A DNA stretch of 64,000 nucleotides from Batillaria attramentaria (GCA_018292915.2 JACVVK020000322.1:627501-691500); one strand, 5' to 3'. Positions 10,213 through 21,515 are shown, counted from the first letter of the stretch. Notes: generated by a model not told the origin, from the letters alone. A program made the numbers and translations.

Positions 10213-10239
10213 ATCTGTGCGTGCGCGCGCGCGCCTCAC

Positions 10240-10962
10240 AGTTCCAATGCTGTTTCGAACATCTTGTGCCTCTTACTAAATGTCAAACGCTGTACAGCGC
10301 ACTGAACTTGTTTTCAGTCCTTGTGTAAACAGTGCATTATCTTAGAGTAGACAGTATTTGTCCATCAACCTCACACAAAGATAATAGAACAGAAAGTATC
10401 TCTTTGGGGTCCTGCACTGTAAGCTTTCTCTGTCTCTGTCTCTGTCACTCTGCCAGAGAGAGAGAGGGAGAGAGAGAGAGAGACGTTTGTGGGTAAGTAA
10501 GGAGACAGCACAAAGAATAGGCAGTTGTAGGGGACGTCACTCTAAAGCTCTGATTTATCGACCTTTGATTAACTTTTCCTGACAGGGTGATGGCGGGATG
10601 CGGTGTATACTTCCGAAAAAAGACGTCACGCCTCGTTAACGGACAGTTTTTCCGCGACCTCAATCAATATTTTTCATTTTCAAACAGATGGGCCGGAGAC
10701 AAGACGGCGCACCGCTGTCATGGTGATTTCTGCTGTTCACGGTCGACTATCACGCCATATGTATCGACCGCGATAGCTCAGAGATAGTAACGCAAGAAGG
10801 TGGGCAACAACAGTGTTTACGGCGTGTAACCACGGTGACTTCATGTAACCATTGTGATTTTGTGTAACCATGGTAAAATTGTGTAACCCTAGTGACTTTG
10901 GAGTGTCTTTCCACTAACGGTCAGGTTAATCTTACAGTGACTTCAGTAATTTACAAGAGCCT

Positions 10963-10965
<3 letters not shown>
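10240..10965. other. intronic stretch with a short local repeat
   Basis: A GA tract lies at 10456-10483. At 10819-10885 the phrase GTGTAACCA.GGTGA / TTGTGTAACC recurs four times, a small degenerate tandem repeat. No gene. Confidence 0.5.

Positions 10966-11041
<76 letters not shown>
10966..11041. repeat. (CA)n microsatellite, about 38 units
   Basis: Uninterrupted CA tract ending exactly where a SINE begins. Confidence 0.95.
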
Positions 11042-11044
<3 letters not shown>

Positions 11045-11213
11045 GGTGGTTAGGTGTTTGGGGATTTAACGTCCTTTTCCACCATATACGGGTGATATCA
11101 AAGACGGGGCAACAACGAAAAAGCCAGCACATATATTTGGCCCCAGCCGGGATGCGAACTCACGACCCGAGCATTAGAAGTCCAACGCTCTACCATTCGG
11201 CCACCCCGGCTCC

Positions 11214-11216
<3 letters not shown>
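11042..11216 (-). mobile_element. SINE family A between CA and GA microsatellites
   Basis: Full-length reverse-oriented copy. The left neighbour is the CA tract ending ACACAGAG; the right neighbour is a GA tract. Insertion at the junction of a (CA)n(GA)n compound microsatellite, with AGAG as part of the target duplication, explains the layout. Confidence 0.95.

Positions 11217-11275
<59 letters not shown>
11215..11275. repeat. (GA)n microsatellite
   Basis: About 30 GA units immediately after the SINE. Confidence 0.95.
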
Positions 11276-11278
<3 letters not shown>

Positions 11279-11279
11279 A

Positions 11280-12290
11280 GATTATGTAAATTATTCTTTT
11301 CAAAAGAAATTTGCAGGCAAATCTCAAAAGCCCACCTCATCGCGCACCTTAACTAGACCCATTGTTACCGATAAATTTCCATTTTATCAAACATCGATTT
11401 TTTTCCCCATTCCCCTTACGAACCAAGCTTCCGACCTATGTTGCACAGCACAGAAATCGTGTTTTCCAAAGCGCAGGTTAACACGATCTATTGTGGTCGA
11501 CTTCAGTCCCAGTATAAGAATTATACTGCTCACGCACTGACTTGTCTTTCCCTTTGCAAACCATGTTTGTGAGAGCTGATACCAGAACAGGCAGCTGGTT
11601 GGATAGTTGGTTGGTTGGTTGGTGTGCTGGTTGGTGGGGTGTAGGGTCCCGCTAAGCCACAACAAGCGTGATTGGTGACGGCAGGTAGGCAGGAAGGAAG
11701 TGAAGCTGAACACTATTCAATCCAGGAGGACCGACAAATCGACCTGATTTGATTTTTTTTTTTTCTCGTCTGTGGTGATACTTCCAGTTCACACAGTCAG
11801 AGGAAACGGGCAGCATTCGAAATCCCTTTTATTATTATTATTTCTTTTTAAACTCACGCCTTTAGCCTCGGGGTCCAACTCACTTGAATTGCAAGTCCCC
11901 ACATACTGTAGTATGTGTAGTACTGTAATATAGTATAGTGTTATCCCATTAACAACGTGTGCATCTGACCGGCGCCGTCTCGCCTCACTAATTCTCTTGC
12001 CCCGTTAAAGATGCATGAGCCAGGCAGCGGGCGATATTGACCGCAAGGGACTTGGGATAAGAGCTTGTCGTCTCTGGGCACGGTTCAGCCTCAACGTCGC
12101 CCGCGGGAGCCGTAAACGTCGGTCCCCAAAGTTAACATCATGTTACGACCGCTTTGGGAGCTGTGCAGAATCTGAGTGTCACTATCTGGCATTTGTCACC
12201 GGTTTTACGGCTCAGGGCTGTTTTTCATTTTTCTTTTTTTAATGGCAAGTAGCTGTTGAGTGCACTTTGGAAATTGGTTTTTGTTTTTGT
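11280..12290. other. intronic stretch, nothing recognised
   Basis: Includes a GGTT run (11606-11635) and T-runs at 11751-11763. No coding or repeat family identified. Confidence 0.4.
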
Positions 12291-12294
12291 TTTT

Positions 12295-12760
12295 GTTTTA
12301 AATTCGGACGAGTGTGTTCTTCCCAAACGAGCAAGAAATAGTGAACTAGCTTAACGCCCGCGAAATGTCATTTTGACACCGCGACCATCCCGTTTTTATT
12401 TTGTTTGAATTAAATCTAAGTTCGCTTAACGACCCGTAGTTCTTAAGTGAAACAAAATGAATTGACCTAAATTCTTATCACGCGTGTAAGAAAGAGAAAT
12501 TAGTTTTTTTTTTGGTTTGTTTTTTTTTAAATTGAGGGAAACGTTTTCTTTCCATACGCATAAGAATTGGTGTGCTGGCTTAACCCCGCGAAACTTTTTT
12601 TTTTCTTTTCCAATGTCATTTTGACACCGCAGTCTCCATTTCTCATTTTGTTTGAATTAGATTCAAAAGAGTCTTGTCCTTACACTTTTTGGAGATAAAA
12701 CAAAGTGAATAGACCTAAATTCTTTAAAACGCGTGGGTCGAATGTGAGAGTTTACAAAAT
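12295..12760. repeat. diverged tandem duplication, period 248 bp
   Basis: TGTCATTTTGACACCGC at 12366 recurs at 12614. Flanking blocks repeat in the same order: TTTTGTTTGAATTA, GACCTAAATTCTT, ACGCGTG and CTTAAC.CCGCGAAA. Confidence 0.85.
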
Positions 12761-12808
12761 AAAACAAAACATTCACTCTAGCGAGGAAAAAAATGGTTCA
12801 CGACATTG

Positions 12809-12810
<2 letters not shown>

Positions 12811-12871
<61 letters not shown>

Positions 12872-12984
12872 GTTTGTTTGTTTGTTGTTGTTGTTTTTTT
12901 TGTTGTTGTTGTTTTGTTTTTTGTTTTTTTGTTGTTGTTGTTGTTTGTTTTGTTTTGTTTTTTTTTGGGGGGGGGGGGGGGGGG
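12811..12984. repeat. (GT)n, T/TTG-rich and G-run compound tract
   Basis: About 29 GT units (12811-12868), TTTG/TTG repeats (12869-12964) and an 18-base G-run (12967-12984). The strand has almost no A for about 170 bp. Confidence 0.95.
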
Positions 12985-13132
12985 CGAAAATTCAAATTTT
13001 CCGACTTAGCGGTTAACCGTGGCTGCACAGCACCAGCTGTCTCCTGGTGATAATCGTGTCGCGTGTACCCCTCTGTGGTCTCAGTGCCAGCCTATGAGAT
13101 GTTGTCAGTGTGCAGGTGTCTGAGTGGTATGA

Positions 13133-13332
13133 CGTAGAATTGCATTTATTTTTCAAATTTGGTGGGCTGAACATTTCCAAAGCAGAGGGGGAGAAAGCCG
13201 GAGTACCCGGAGAGAACCCCCGAATGAACGGTGCCACATACGAGAAGGGAAAACTCTTCGCCCCGGACGAACCCCTGACCTCTCGCATATGTGACAAGTC
13301 TCTTAACCACTAGACCACCGACCGCCCCGGTC
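13133..13332 (-). mobile_element. SINE family B, 5' part
   Basis: Minus strand begins with the tRNA-like head GGTCTAGTGGTTAAGAGACT and GGTCAGGGGTTCGTCC. It continues through TATGTGGCACCGTTCATTCG, CTCCGGGTACTCCGG and GGAAATGTTCAGCCCACC. The 3' half seen at 6532 is missing. Confidence 0.9.
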
Positions 13333-13339
13333 GTATTGA

Positions 13340-13815
13340 GTAATAAGTGGGTCTTAGTATGCACGGGCTGTGTGCTGTACACTCTGGTTTCTAGTCAAAC
13401 TTGGAGGTGAGTTAGTATTTAGCCTTTTAGGACTGTAAGCCGCGCAAGCGCCAAAGACTATTTTGCGGCGAATGTCATACTAGGGTTGCAAACATGGCCG
13501 GATTTCTCTGTCTGGGTCCGAGATTTACGGTCAAAGATCTTCCAGCGCACGTGGGAGACTCCTTTCATCTTGGTCTTGCAAAACACGCACACATAGTCTT
13601 ATCTTTCTCTTTTCTGTTTTTTTTTTCTTCCTTTTTTTTAGGTCTAACTTCGTCTTCTTGTTCCTGTCCTTTTTTTCTCTCTGTTTCAAAAAAAAAAACA
13701 AAAAAAAACAACAAAACAAAACAAAAACAAAAACAAACAAAACACAACAACAACTGACACTTCTTTAGAAGCGGTCTTGCAAAACAAATGGACATACCTC
13801 TCTTCTTCTTCTTCT
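13340..13815. other. intron, T-rich then A/C-rich
   Basis: No gene. T-rich 13592-13675 and AAAAC-rich 13688-13754 create spurious open frames. Confidence 0.5.

Positions 13816-13860
<45 letters not shown>
13804..13860. repeat. (TTC)n(CT)n microsatellite
   Basis: Short TTC repeats lead into about 20 CT units. Confidence 0.95.
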
Positions 13861-13862
<2 letters not shown>

Positions 13863-13869
13863 GTCTTCT

Positions 13870-14935
13870 TCATCTACTTCTTCTTTTTGTCTCGTTTTTT
13901 TGTTGTTGCTTCGTTTCAAGAAGACACTAGCATCTTTTGTTTCCTATTTTCTTTCTCTCTTTCCTTTTGTTTTCTTTTGTGGTGTACCTTTAAAGGCTGA
14001 GAACATACACTCTCTCCGTTCGTGATTAGTTATCTGTCGAACTCACCCTGATTTTTGCGGCTGTCGTTTCTTTTTCAACCAAAGCCTCTTTAATACTTGT
14101 CGCCTGTTCTTAACTCGCCTGCATTATTTTTTTTTAAGAAATTTGCCCCCGGGGCAGCTATCAATTATCTTAATTTTTAAACTCTCTATTCGCATTGAGT
14201 TCTGAGGGAAGGGAAAACGACTACGCACAAAACTCTAAGATGAATAGATGTTCTTTACGGCTATAGCGACCACTTTCGTGACTTTGTGGCTTCTGAGAGT
14301 ACTTTTTAAATTGACTCTCTTTGGCCTAATGCTTCCATACCTGCACTACACGCCGATCGACCAAGTCGCTAAAATTAGCCACCAATCACCGCTGTCTAGC
14401 TGGTCTTCAGTCCGCAACCAAAATTAATAACGTCGTCTGCTTAGTTCGCGGTACGCTTTTACGTACGTCGATACATGTACATATACATGTACGTATCATT
14501 TTCTTTGAAATTCGTACCTGTGCTGTGTAGCCTGTCTTAAGCCCTTTTCAACCAAACAACCTCCCCCCCCCCCCTCCAACCCCCGAAAAAATGGCAAAAT
14601 GAGAGAGGCATCTTTCCCGGTTTACAAAATAAAGTGACTTTTTGTTGTAACGCAAGACTGCTTTTTCCCCGCTAGATCGATCACACGGCATGTAATATGC
14701 CGGAGGGTGCAAAACAGCGTGCGTGTGAACTCGCAAACGTATTATACGCCGTCGAAAACTTTTTGTTTGTGTGTCGAGGCGTCTGGAATGAAGATCCAAA
14801 AAAGGCCTGCTTGTTTTCATGCTGTTGTTTCTTTTTGTAAGCCTACGTACGGGAATGTCATGTAATAAGTTTGTAATGAAGAACAGTTTTTACGGTCTAT
14901 GGACGGTTCGGGTCTCACACCAGTAAAGGGATCTT
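13870..14935. other. intronic stretch, nothing recognised
   Basis: Contains a near-palindromic ATACATGTACATATACATGT segment (14471-14490) and a C-run (14564-14578). No gene or known repeat. Confidence 0.4.
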
Positions 14936-14938
14936 TGC

Positions 14939-15031
14939 TCAGAGAGAGAGAGAGAGAGAGAGAGAGAACAACAACAACACCCCCTCCTCCTCCCCCCCCC
15001 CCCCAAAAAAAAAAAAAAAAAAAAGAAGAAG

Positions 15032-15122
<91 letters not shown>

Positions 15123-15437
15123 CCTCGCAAAACAAACAAACAGACACCGACAAAAAACAAACAAAAAAAAAACAAGAACAAAACAAACAAAAAAAGAAAT
15201 TAAAAAAAAACAACAAGAAACGCCAACAGCAGCAACAACAACAACAAAACAGAGCGAGAGAACAACAACCCCCTACTCCCCCCCCCCCAAAAAAAAAGGG
15301 GGGGGGGACATACAACAACAACAACAACTCTCAAAACAAACATACAAGCAAACAACAACCAGCAACAAACACAAACAAGAACCAAAAAACAAGAACAAGA
15401 AACGACAACAGCAGAGAGAGAGAGAGAGAGAGAGAGC
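14939..15437. repeat. 500-bp mosaic of simple repeats
   Basis: In order: (GA)n, (AAC)n, C-run, A-run, (CA)n at 15035-15087, (AAC)n at 15088-15123, AAAC-rich DNA, a second C-run/A-run/G-run cluster (15278-15308), AAC-rich DNA and (GA)n at 15415-15435. Apparent long ORFs on both strands are pure low complexity. Confidence 0.95.
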
Positions 15438-15439
15438 AA

Positions 15440-15815
15440 CGAGCAGCGAAGCAGCCACTGATGATTTCGCTGTGCAGCATGATGAGATTTAGGAGGTGTG
15501 GGAGCGGAACAGGCGGGGCAGGAAAGCACAGAGTCCCCCCTGGGGTGAGATAGCTTGGTGACAACAAATGGCTCACCGGAGTGAGTCCATTACTTTCCCC
15601 CAGGGCTGAATATTCCACGCGGGATCACTTTCCCCAGGACAGAATATCCCGAGCTGGACTGGATCCTAAAGTCCGGAACTCACCATCGTTCCCACCATCG
15701 TTCCCAGGAACCGGATGTAATAGTCAAGGTGGAGGAATAATGGAATGATGCTTCGATTCAAACGACTGCCCGAAAGTAAGATCAAAATTTTGAAATGTGA
15801 GCACGCGCAAGTTTT
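15440..15815. other. intronic stretch, nothing recognised
   Basis: Moderately GC-rich DNA. CACCATCGTTCCCA is tandemly repeated at 15681-15707. No gene. Confidence 0.4.
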
Positions 15816-15816
15816 C

Positions 15817-16135
15817 TCTTTATTTATTTATTTATTTATTTATTTATTCATTCATTTATGTTTGCTGCCCTAACTCTTTACAGCTCCAGTGGTATTCCTC
15901 CCAGGTTAGGGGAGCCGGGGTGGTCGAATGGTAGAGCGTTGGACTTCTAATGCTCGGGTCGTGAGTTCGATCCCGGCTGGGGCCAAATATTTGTGCTGGC
16001 TTTTTCATCGTTGCCCCGTCTTTGATATCACCCTATGTGGTGGAAAATGACGTTAAACCCCCAAACACCCACCCACCCACCCTCCCAGGTTATGGTGGGT
16101 GGAATCCACGAAAGGCTCCGATCAGTGGCCCGGAA
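15817..16135 (-). mobile_element. SINE family D, 3' fragment, interrupted by SINE A
   Basis: Minus strand ends in a (TAAA)n tail (15817-15860). The sequence before it (GCTGCCCTAACTCTTTACAG, then GGTATTCCTCCCAGGTTA on the plus strand) matches the 3' end of the family-D copy at 48974. A family-A SINE splits it at 15909-16080. Confidence 0.8.
15909..16080 (+). mobile_element. SINE family A, full-length reference copy (172 bp)
   Basis: The head is GGAGCCGGGGTGGTCGAATG, with GAGTTCGATCCCGGCTGGGG as B box. The body has GTGCTGGCTTTTTCATCGTT and GCCCCGTCTTTGATATCACC, and the tail GACGTTAAACCCCCAAACAC then (CCCA)n. A perfect 12-bp duplication CCTCCCAGGTTA flanks it (15897-15908 and 16081-16092). The anticodon-equivalent region (GGACTTCTAATG) recalls Arg- or Lys-type tRNAs, but folding is poor. 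It would be transcribed by Pol III from internal boxes and mobilised by a LINE. Confidence 0.97.
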
Positions 16136-16162
16136 TGTATTGAGTTGTGACTACAACCTGCA

Positions 16163-16985
16163 TGTTAATAATAATAATTTCTTAAAATAAACTCGATGCG
16201 CCTATCAGTCAAGCAAACTGACGCACATTATACAATGATGAACAGACATACACTGGTAAACCCGACTAGTTAAACAGGAAATTACTGGAGTTAGTTGTTT
16301 GTGGCCTCACGCCGCTAAAGCAACAAAGACCAACACGCGGCTGAGGAAATTACTGGAAGGCATTCTCTTGGGTGTTCTCTCCGGGTACTCCGGCTTCCTC
16401 CCCCTCTGCTTTGGGAATGTTCAGTCCTCAAAAATTTGAAAACAAAAAATGCAATTTTTAATTCCGAAATTTAAATAGCTGAGCTGACCCTTCGCACCAC
16501 GCGACTGTAATGTGTTTATGTCCAGTGTGTGAGAGAATGTGTGTGACTCACGTAAGCGTGCGTGTTGGGTTCAGTTCGCGGCGCTTTGAGCCGATTCATG
16601 AAATTGGGTAAAGCGCCTATACAATATTTATTATTATTATTATTATTATTTTTTTTATTGCAAAAAAAGGAACGTTTTAAGATTGCTCTTGGAAAAAGAC
16701 AGCGTGGGCGCATTTCTCAGATTTGCAGGCAGAGAATGCCAAAAGGTTGGAGCCACAAAACTGAAAGAGCGCTCGCCAAAAGATTTCAAGCTGTGCTTGG
16801 GGATTTTGAGAAGCCTCTCGGACGATGATCGGAGGGTTCGCGACGGTTTATAGGTGACAAGTGAAGCTGAAAGGTATCGTGGGAGAGTGCCATCAAAGTG
16901 ACGAAATGCCAGAACAGACATTTTGTAGTGAAGGCGAAAATGAACTGTTACACCGACTTCAATCAAAGGGGGAGACCATGCAGTA
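16163..16985 (-). pseudogene. CR1/L2-like LINE 3' end, interrupted by SINE B
   Basis: On the minus strand, 16658-16983 encodes the C-terminal region common to CR1/L2-type ORF2: RYLSASLVTYKPSRTLRSSS, then FGERSFSFVAPTFWHSLPAN and LRNAPTLSFSKSNLKTFLF. The remaining 3' part continues at 16163-16375 with an ATT/A-rich tail. The copy at 53822-54135 shows the two parts are normally adjacent, so the family-B SINE at 16375-16655 is an insertion. There is no reverse-transcriptase core, so this is a dead 5'-truncated copy. Confidence 0.85.
16375..16655 (+). mobile_element. SINE family B, 5'-truncated, nested in LINE
   Basis: Starts at TTGGGTGTTCTCTCCGGGTA and carries the full family-B 3' half to GCGCCTATACAATA plus (TTA)n. 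It lacks the tRNA-like head. Confidence 0.9.
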
Positions 16986-16999
16986 ATTATGAAGTAAGC

Positions 17000-17575
17000 C
17001 CATTCATGATACCCTCCGATCATAATTATTGCAGCCATTTGACCGGGGGGTCCATTACTTGGGGAGTCCATTAATTATTCCTACACCGGCCGGCCAGGCA
17101 ACAGCAGTGGAGGATCTGGGGAGGATCGAGCAGCAGCTGTGCAAGTGAAGGAATTTGCATGTCGTGTCCCGGGGGCCAGCGGCGTCCAGCTGGCGTGGGT
17201 CGGGCGTGTCACACGAACTGTCCCCGGGGGTGCTTGATGATGGTGCTTTCGTTGGACAGTCAACGGCCGTGGGGACAGGAGCACGGGAATGCCTCAGGCA
17301 CAAGTGGATGACGAGTTGACGAGTGCGTGCTCTGAGTAATGCCATACCATGCAGCGTCTAGAAAATCGCAAACTGCGGAATCGGTCGTCACAAGCTAACC
17401 AGATCTGACAGAGAGGTAGAATATGACACCAGTGTATCACATTTTAAAATAAAATTGAGCAGATACCACTCCCCCCCCCTTCATTATATTATATTATATT
17501 ATATTATATTATATCATTTATTCATTTCTTATTTATTTTTTAATTGATTGATTGACTTTTTTGGGGGGAGGAGGG
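17000..17575. other. intron with (ATATT)n at 17484-17514
   Basis: A pentanucleotide repeat of six units lies at 17484-17514; the rest is unremarkable GC-rich DNA. No gene. Confidence 0.5.
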
Positions 17576-17579
17576 GGTG

Positions 17580-17656
17580 GGGAACAAATATTGGCGCTGG
17601 CCTTTTTCTCGTTACCCCGTCTTTCATATCATTCATACGTAGTGAAAAAGCCCCCC
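17580..17656 (+). mobile_element. SINE family A, internal fragment
   Basis: ACAAATATTGGCGCTGGCCT, TTTTCTCGTTACCCCGTCTT and CATACGTAGTGAAAAAG mark the body. Head and tail are lost, and a C-run follows. Confidence 0.7.
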
Positions 17657-17659
17657 CCC

Positions 17660-18210
17660 CCACCCCCCTTTTTTGAGGGGGTGGGAGGGGGTGTTAGCCC
17701 TACATGACTGAAGACGGGTATTTCTAGGATGTTTCTACGAGGCTTGCAGGCTGTGCTCTTCACAACTACTTTAATTCATAAACACAGATAGGACCTGCAA
17801 ACAGGAGTAGTTAATTGTGTGCGTGCGGAGAAGAACGAGACAAGTGTCACTATGATCGGAAAGTACTTTCTAAAACTGGTTTTATTCTAGTCTAGTTTCA
17901 CTGCGCGTGCGCTCCCCCGTCGGTGACAGCAGGAAAAGTGAAACTAGGCCAAACCACTCAATATTATACTCTACACTGGTGACGAAACAACGATGACGAA
18001 AGCAACAGGAAAAGATTTGTGGGCGTTTGAAAAGAAATTGTATCCGTCTTAAGCAACGATTGCGGCATTTCAGGTTAACACTCCTCTTTTCATTCTGTTT
18101 CTTGTTTCAAGCGATTCCTAATGGAAACCCCATATATATGTAAACTAAACTGCCGTTGCAAATGGCAACAGATTTCGGTTTCTTTCTTCTTTTTTCCACC
18201 CTAGTTAACT
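17660..18210. other. intronic stretch, nothing recognised
   Basis: No gene or repeat family recognised. Confidence 0.4.
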
Positions 18211-18216
18211 TTGCTC

Positions 18217-18400
18217 TCTCTCTCTCTCTCTCTCTCTCTCTAGCTGCCTATCCGTGGGTATGCTTTTCCATCTGTCTGTCTGTTTGCCTGCCTGCCTGCC
18301 AGTCAATCGGGCTGCCCGTCCGTCCGTCTACATTTTCGTCTGTCTGTCTGTCTGTCTGTCTGTCTGTGTGTCTGGCTGTTTGTATCTCTGTCTGTTTGTC
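18217..18400. repeat. (TC)n and (TGTC)n tracts
   Basis: About 12 TC units (18217-18240), then CTGCC/CGTC short runs, then about seven TGTC units (18340-18367). Confidence 0.9.
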
Positions 18401-18415
18401 TATGTCTCACACATT

Positions 18416-18620
18416 GGGAGCCGGGATAATCGAGCCTAGAGCGTTGGACTTTCAATGCTTGGGTCGTGATGTTCGAATCCCGACTGGGGCTAAATATTGT
18501 ACTGGTCTCGTTGCCCAGTCTTTGACAAACAACACATCATATGTGGTGGGAAAGGACGTTAACAATCCACCCACACGCTCACCCACACGCTCACCCACAC
18601 GCTCACCCAGCTCTCTCTCT
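18416..18620 (+). mobile_element. SINE family A with expanded 12-bp tail repeat
   Basis: Diverged full-length copy (GGGAGCCGGGATAATCGAGC, GTTGGACTTTCAATGCTTGG, TTCGAATCCCGACTGGGG). The tail has amplified into three-plus CACACGCTCACC units (18569-18608), then a CT tract. Confidence 0.85.
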
Positions 18621-18624
18621 CTCT

Positions 18625-19650
18625 CTCTTTGGGGGAAAGATCAGACTGCTGTAATCAAGGAGTAGCATACACAATGAGACGTAGGTGGATATCAGATGAA
18701 GCGACAACGCATATCATCGATTCTATCATATCGTACCACAGAACAGGACATTGCGCAAACTCATGCTCACGGTAAACGGCTGTCAATGGATCCCACGTGA
18801 GCTCTCAAATGAATTCCATTGTGATTCAACAGCAAGGCAACTTCTCATTCAGACGAGCGATACTGGGATAGGTTATCTTTCGCCACAATAATGAAAATCT
18901 CCTACGCAAAGATTAGCGATCGGATATAGACGCAGACAAGGGGAAGGTTATCTTTCTTTCTTTTTTGTGCTATTTGTTGTTGTTACGCAAAAACAGGTAA
19001 ACAGGCAAGAAGTTTAGAAGGCAGAGGTGGGTGTCAATGAGAAAAAAAATCTCGGTGAAAAAAATAGGCCAGACAGGGAATGATTTCTGTCAAAGAAAGG
19101 CCAGGGGAACGCCCGTGTAGTCTGTTATAAATGACACTAGTCTACACACTGATCGACCGGAACTTGACAACATAGTTGGGCGTGTGGCGGGGGATGGTGG
19201 TGGGGGAGGAAGAGGGGACGGGCGGGCAGGAGGATCCAACATTACATAAATTCTCAATACGTACGGCAGGCATACAACAGAGTGTGGAAAACTTTTCACC
19301 AAATGCGCTAAATCTGTTCATCAGAATCAGTCACTCGGGTCACAGTATAGCATCTGAGACCATTGCCGTGACTCTGGCCGGCGTATAAGTTGTTCTAGAA
19401 GTGTACCGCGTACTGAACAGATGACGTTATTTGGTTACGGACTGAAGACTAGCTAACGGCGCTGATTGGTTGCTATTTTTATCAGCTTTTCTTGAGTCCT
19501 ATCTGTTAAAAAAAAAACAATGGACCGTGGGCTCAAACAAAGTTGTATTCCTCTAATATTAGAAGCCACATAGTCGCGAAAACGGCCGCGACAGCCAAAT
19601 GAAACATCCTTCTATCTGGTAAACAACCTCAGAGCTTCGAAAGCGGCGGT
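18625..19650. other. intronic stretch, nothing recognised
   Basis: Apart from a G-rich patch (19190-19232) no structure is recognised; short ORFs are not supported. Confidence 0.4.
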
Positions 19651-19654
19651 TTTC

Positions 19655-20049
19655 CATCTCAGTGGCGTTATGTTGTTGTTGTTGTCGTTCGTCTCTTGGT
19701 CACACTGGAAGTTCAGTTCTGAACATGAAGTGTGCTGCCCTCTCCAGCTCCCGCTGAGGGCCGTACAGTTTGGTGTGTAGAGGCGTTTCCGATGGCCACG
19801 TCGTCATCCTCAGCTGATGGTATAGTGGACGATGTGTTGTCCGGTCTGCTCGGCATGGCCACACGGGCAGAGGGGAGTTGTAGCCAGTATCAGTTTGTGG
19901 TACAGGTGCTTTCTTAGTCTGTTGTGTTCACTGCGGAGTCTGAACACTACCACTTGGGCCTGACGTGGAAGATGTAAAATGTCGTCCTTGGGGTAGCGTG
20001 TTGAATTGACAAGTGGCGTTATGAACATGGAGGCTTTAACGGGGTACAC
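19655..20049 (-). pseudogene. LINE 3' coding remnant, (AAC)n tail
   Basis: The minus strand encodes LPRQAQVVVFRLRSEHNRLR followed by HLYHKLILATTPLCPCGHAE and QTGQHIVH, the cysteine/histidine C-terminal region found after the reverse transcriptase in several LINE clades (Jockey-like in style). A frameshift near 19800 moves the frame to TTWPSETPLHTKLYGPQREL and ERAAHFMFRTELPV before a stop. A short AAC tail at 19671-19685 marks the 3' end. Inactive remnant; clade uncertain. Confidence 0.8.
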
Positions 20050-20298
20050 AGTGCTTATCTTGTTTCTAGTTACAGGCAGCTTATTTCAGTCAAATGTTTC
20101 GTCGACAAACAATGTAAAGTCTTGCCTTTGACCAGAAACAAAGAAGCTCAATACAGACGATGTAATTTCTCAGTGAAACTGATGTAGGACCTAAGGTGCA
20201 TTATGTGGGGTTTTGTTTGTTTGTTTGTTTTTTTTAAATGATTTTATGAAGATTTCAGGAGGCATTAGAAAGGAACGGCATTGAATCAGCCCACCACC

Positions 20299-20300
<2 letters not shown>

Positions 20301-20343
<43 letters not shown>
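20301..20343. repeat. (AC)n microsatellite
   Basis: About 21 AC units. Confidence 0.95.
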
Positions 20344-20345
<2 letters not shown>

Positions 20346-20566
20346 GACATACCTGAAAGTCAAGTAGTTGCTTTAGATGCCCTGAGCCAGGGAAAGTAAC
20401 TATGGTACACAACTGATTTCCCCTGTGTTGGCTTGTAATTCCGAGTCGAAATTTATTAACCTCGGCCGGGGGTGTTGGGAAAGGGAGGGGGGGGGGGGGC
20501 TTTGCTGGGTCAACGGAAAAACGGAATCGCACTATATTTCCCCCTGGTGCAGTAACTGATGTCTTC

Positions 20567-20571
<5 letters not shown>

Positions 20572-20623
<52 letters not shown>
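20572..20623. repeat. (TC)n microsatellite
   Basis: About 26 TC units. Confidence 0.95.
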
Positions 20624-20627
<4 letters not shown>

Positions 20628-20639
20628 CCTTCTAAATTT

Positions 20640-21515
20640 AATTCAAAGTTGCTGACCCATTGAGCGAAACTCGTCAATTTCACGCTTCAAAAGTTAAACG
20701 TTGCAACCAGCGTGCAGGGAAATGTCTACTTTACTGAAACTACTCCTTTGTCTTCCAGGCCGTCTGGTCTATTGCAGTGTGTTCAGACATTCATCATAGT
20801 GACATCAGCATCAGATTCGGAATAGTGCGTTTGCTGTTGCAGTCGCGAAAGGTTGTAGGGAAGACTTTTAGTAAAACTGTGATTTTGTGAATATGTTTCG
20901 ATAACAGATGTTTCTAAACCTTTGACCTAACTTTAAAAAAATCAACCATGGATATTAAAAAAAAAAAAAAAAATTCTGAAATTTCTGACCACCTACGCAT
21001 AAGTGAAAATTTGAGCGAAAATGCGAGCTGAAAACAAAAAAGTATCGAAATGAGCCCAACATAAATTTGTTTCATACCTTCCGAAGGGCTCAAGTGACAA
21101 CGGTGTCAAAAGTTAATGTAATCTTGTTCAGCGCTGGGTGTATACTCCTAGAACCTTCTTTAGACGGTGGGAAAATGTGACGTCAGTGAGTGACGTCAAC
21201 GTGTTATTTTGGACTTTTGGAATAGTTTCATTCCTTGAAAAACGCTTGTGGGGTAAAAAAAAAAAAAAAGGTTTTTAAAAAAGTTTATAAAAAAGTTTTT
21301 TTTTTTAAGTGAAAATATTAGGCTGCATTTACTTACGCCGAGAAGAAACGTAAATATAGAGACCACTGACTGTTACACAATATATTACGTCACAACTTCC
21401 TGTATAACCTTTTCTCTACAATAGTTCTACAGAAGTAGGCTCCGTTAAAAGTTACCGTTGAAAAAAAAAAAAACGTTGGCGACGGCAACATCAAACGCAC
21501 TATACTTGCAAACCA
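20640..21515. other. intron, unique-looking, A-runs
   Basis: A-runs at 20958-20973 and 21256-21269. Includes the paired CRE-like motif annotated separately. No coding frame. Confidence 0.4.
21178..21198. promoter_or_regulatory. paired CRE-like palindromes
   Basis: TGACGTCA occurs at 21178-21185 and again at 21191-21198, 13 bp apart. This is the perfect CREB/ATF consensus. Occupancy cannot be judged from sequence. Confidence 0.35.

Noticed and set aside
14890..15492. Long open frames on both strands (up to about 200 codons)
   Set aside because: The sequence is a mosaic of GA, AAC, CA and homopolymer tracts; the frames encode only low-complexity peptides.
15909..15985. tRNA gene-like sequence in SINE A heads
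   Set aside because: A and B boxes are present but acceptor and anticodon stems do not pair properly and the same SINE body follows in about 30 copies, so these are SINE promoters, not tRNA genes.
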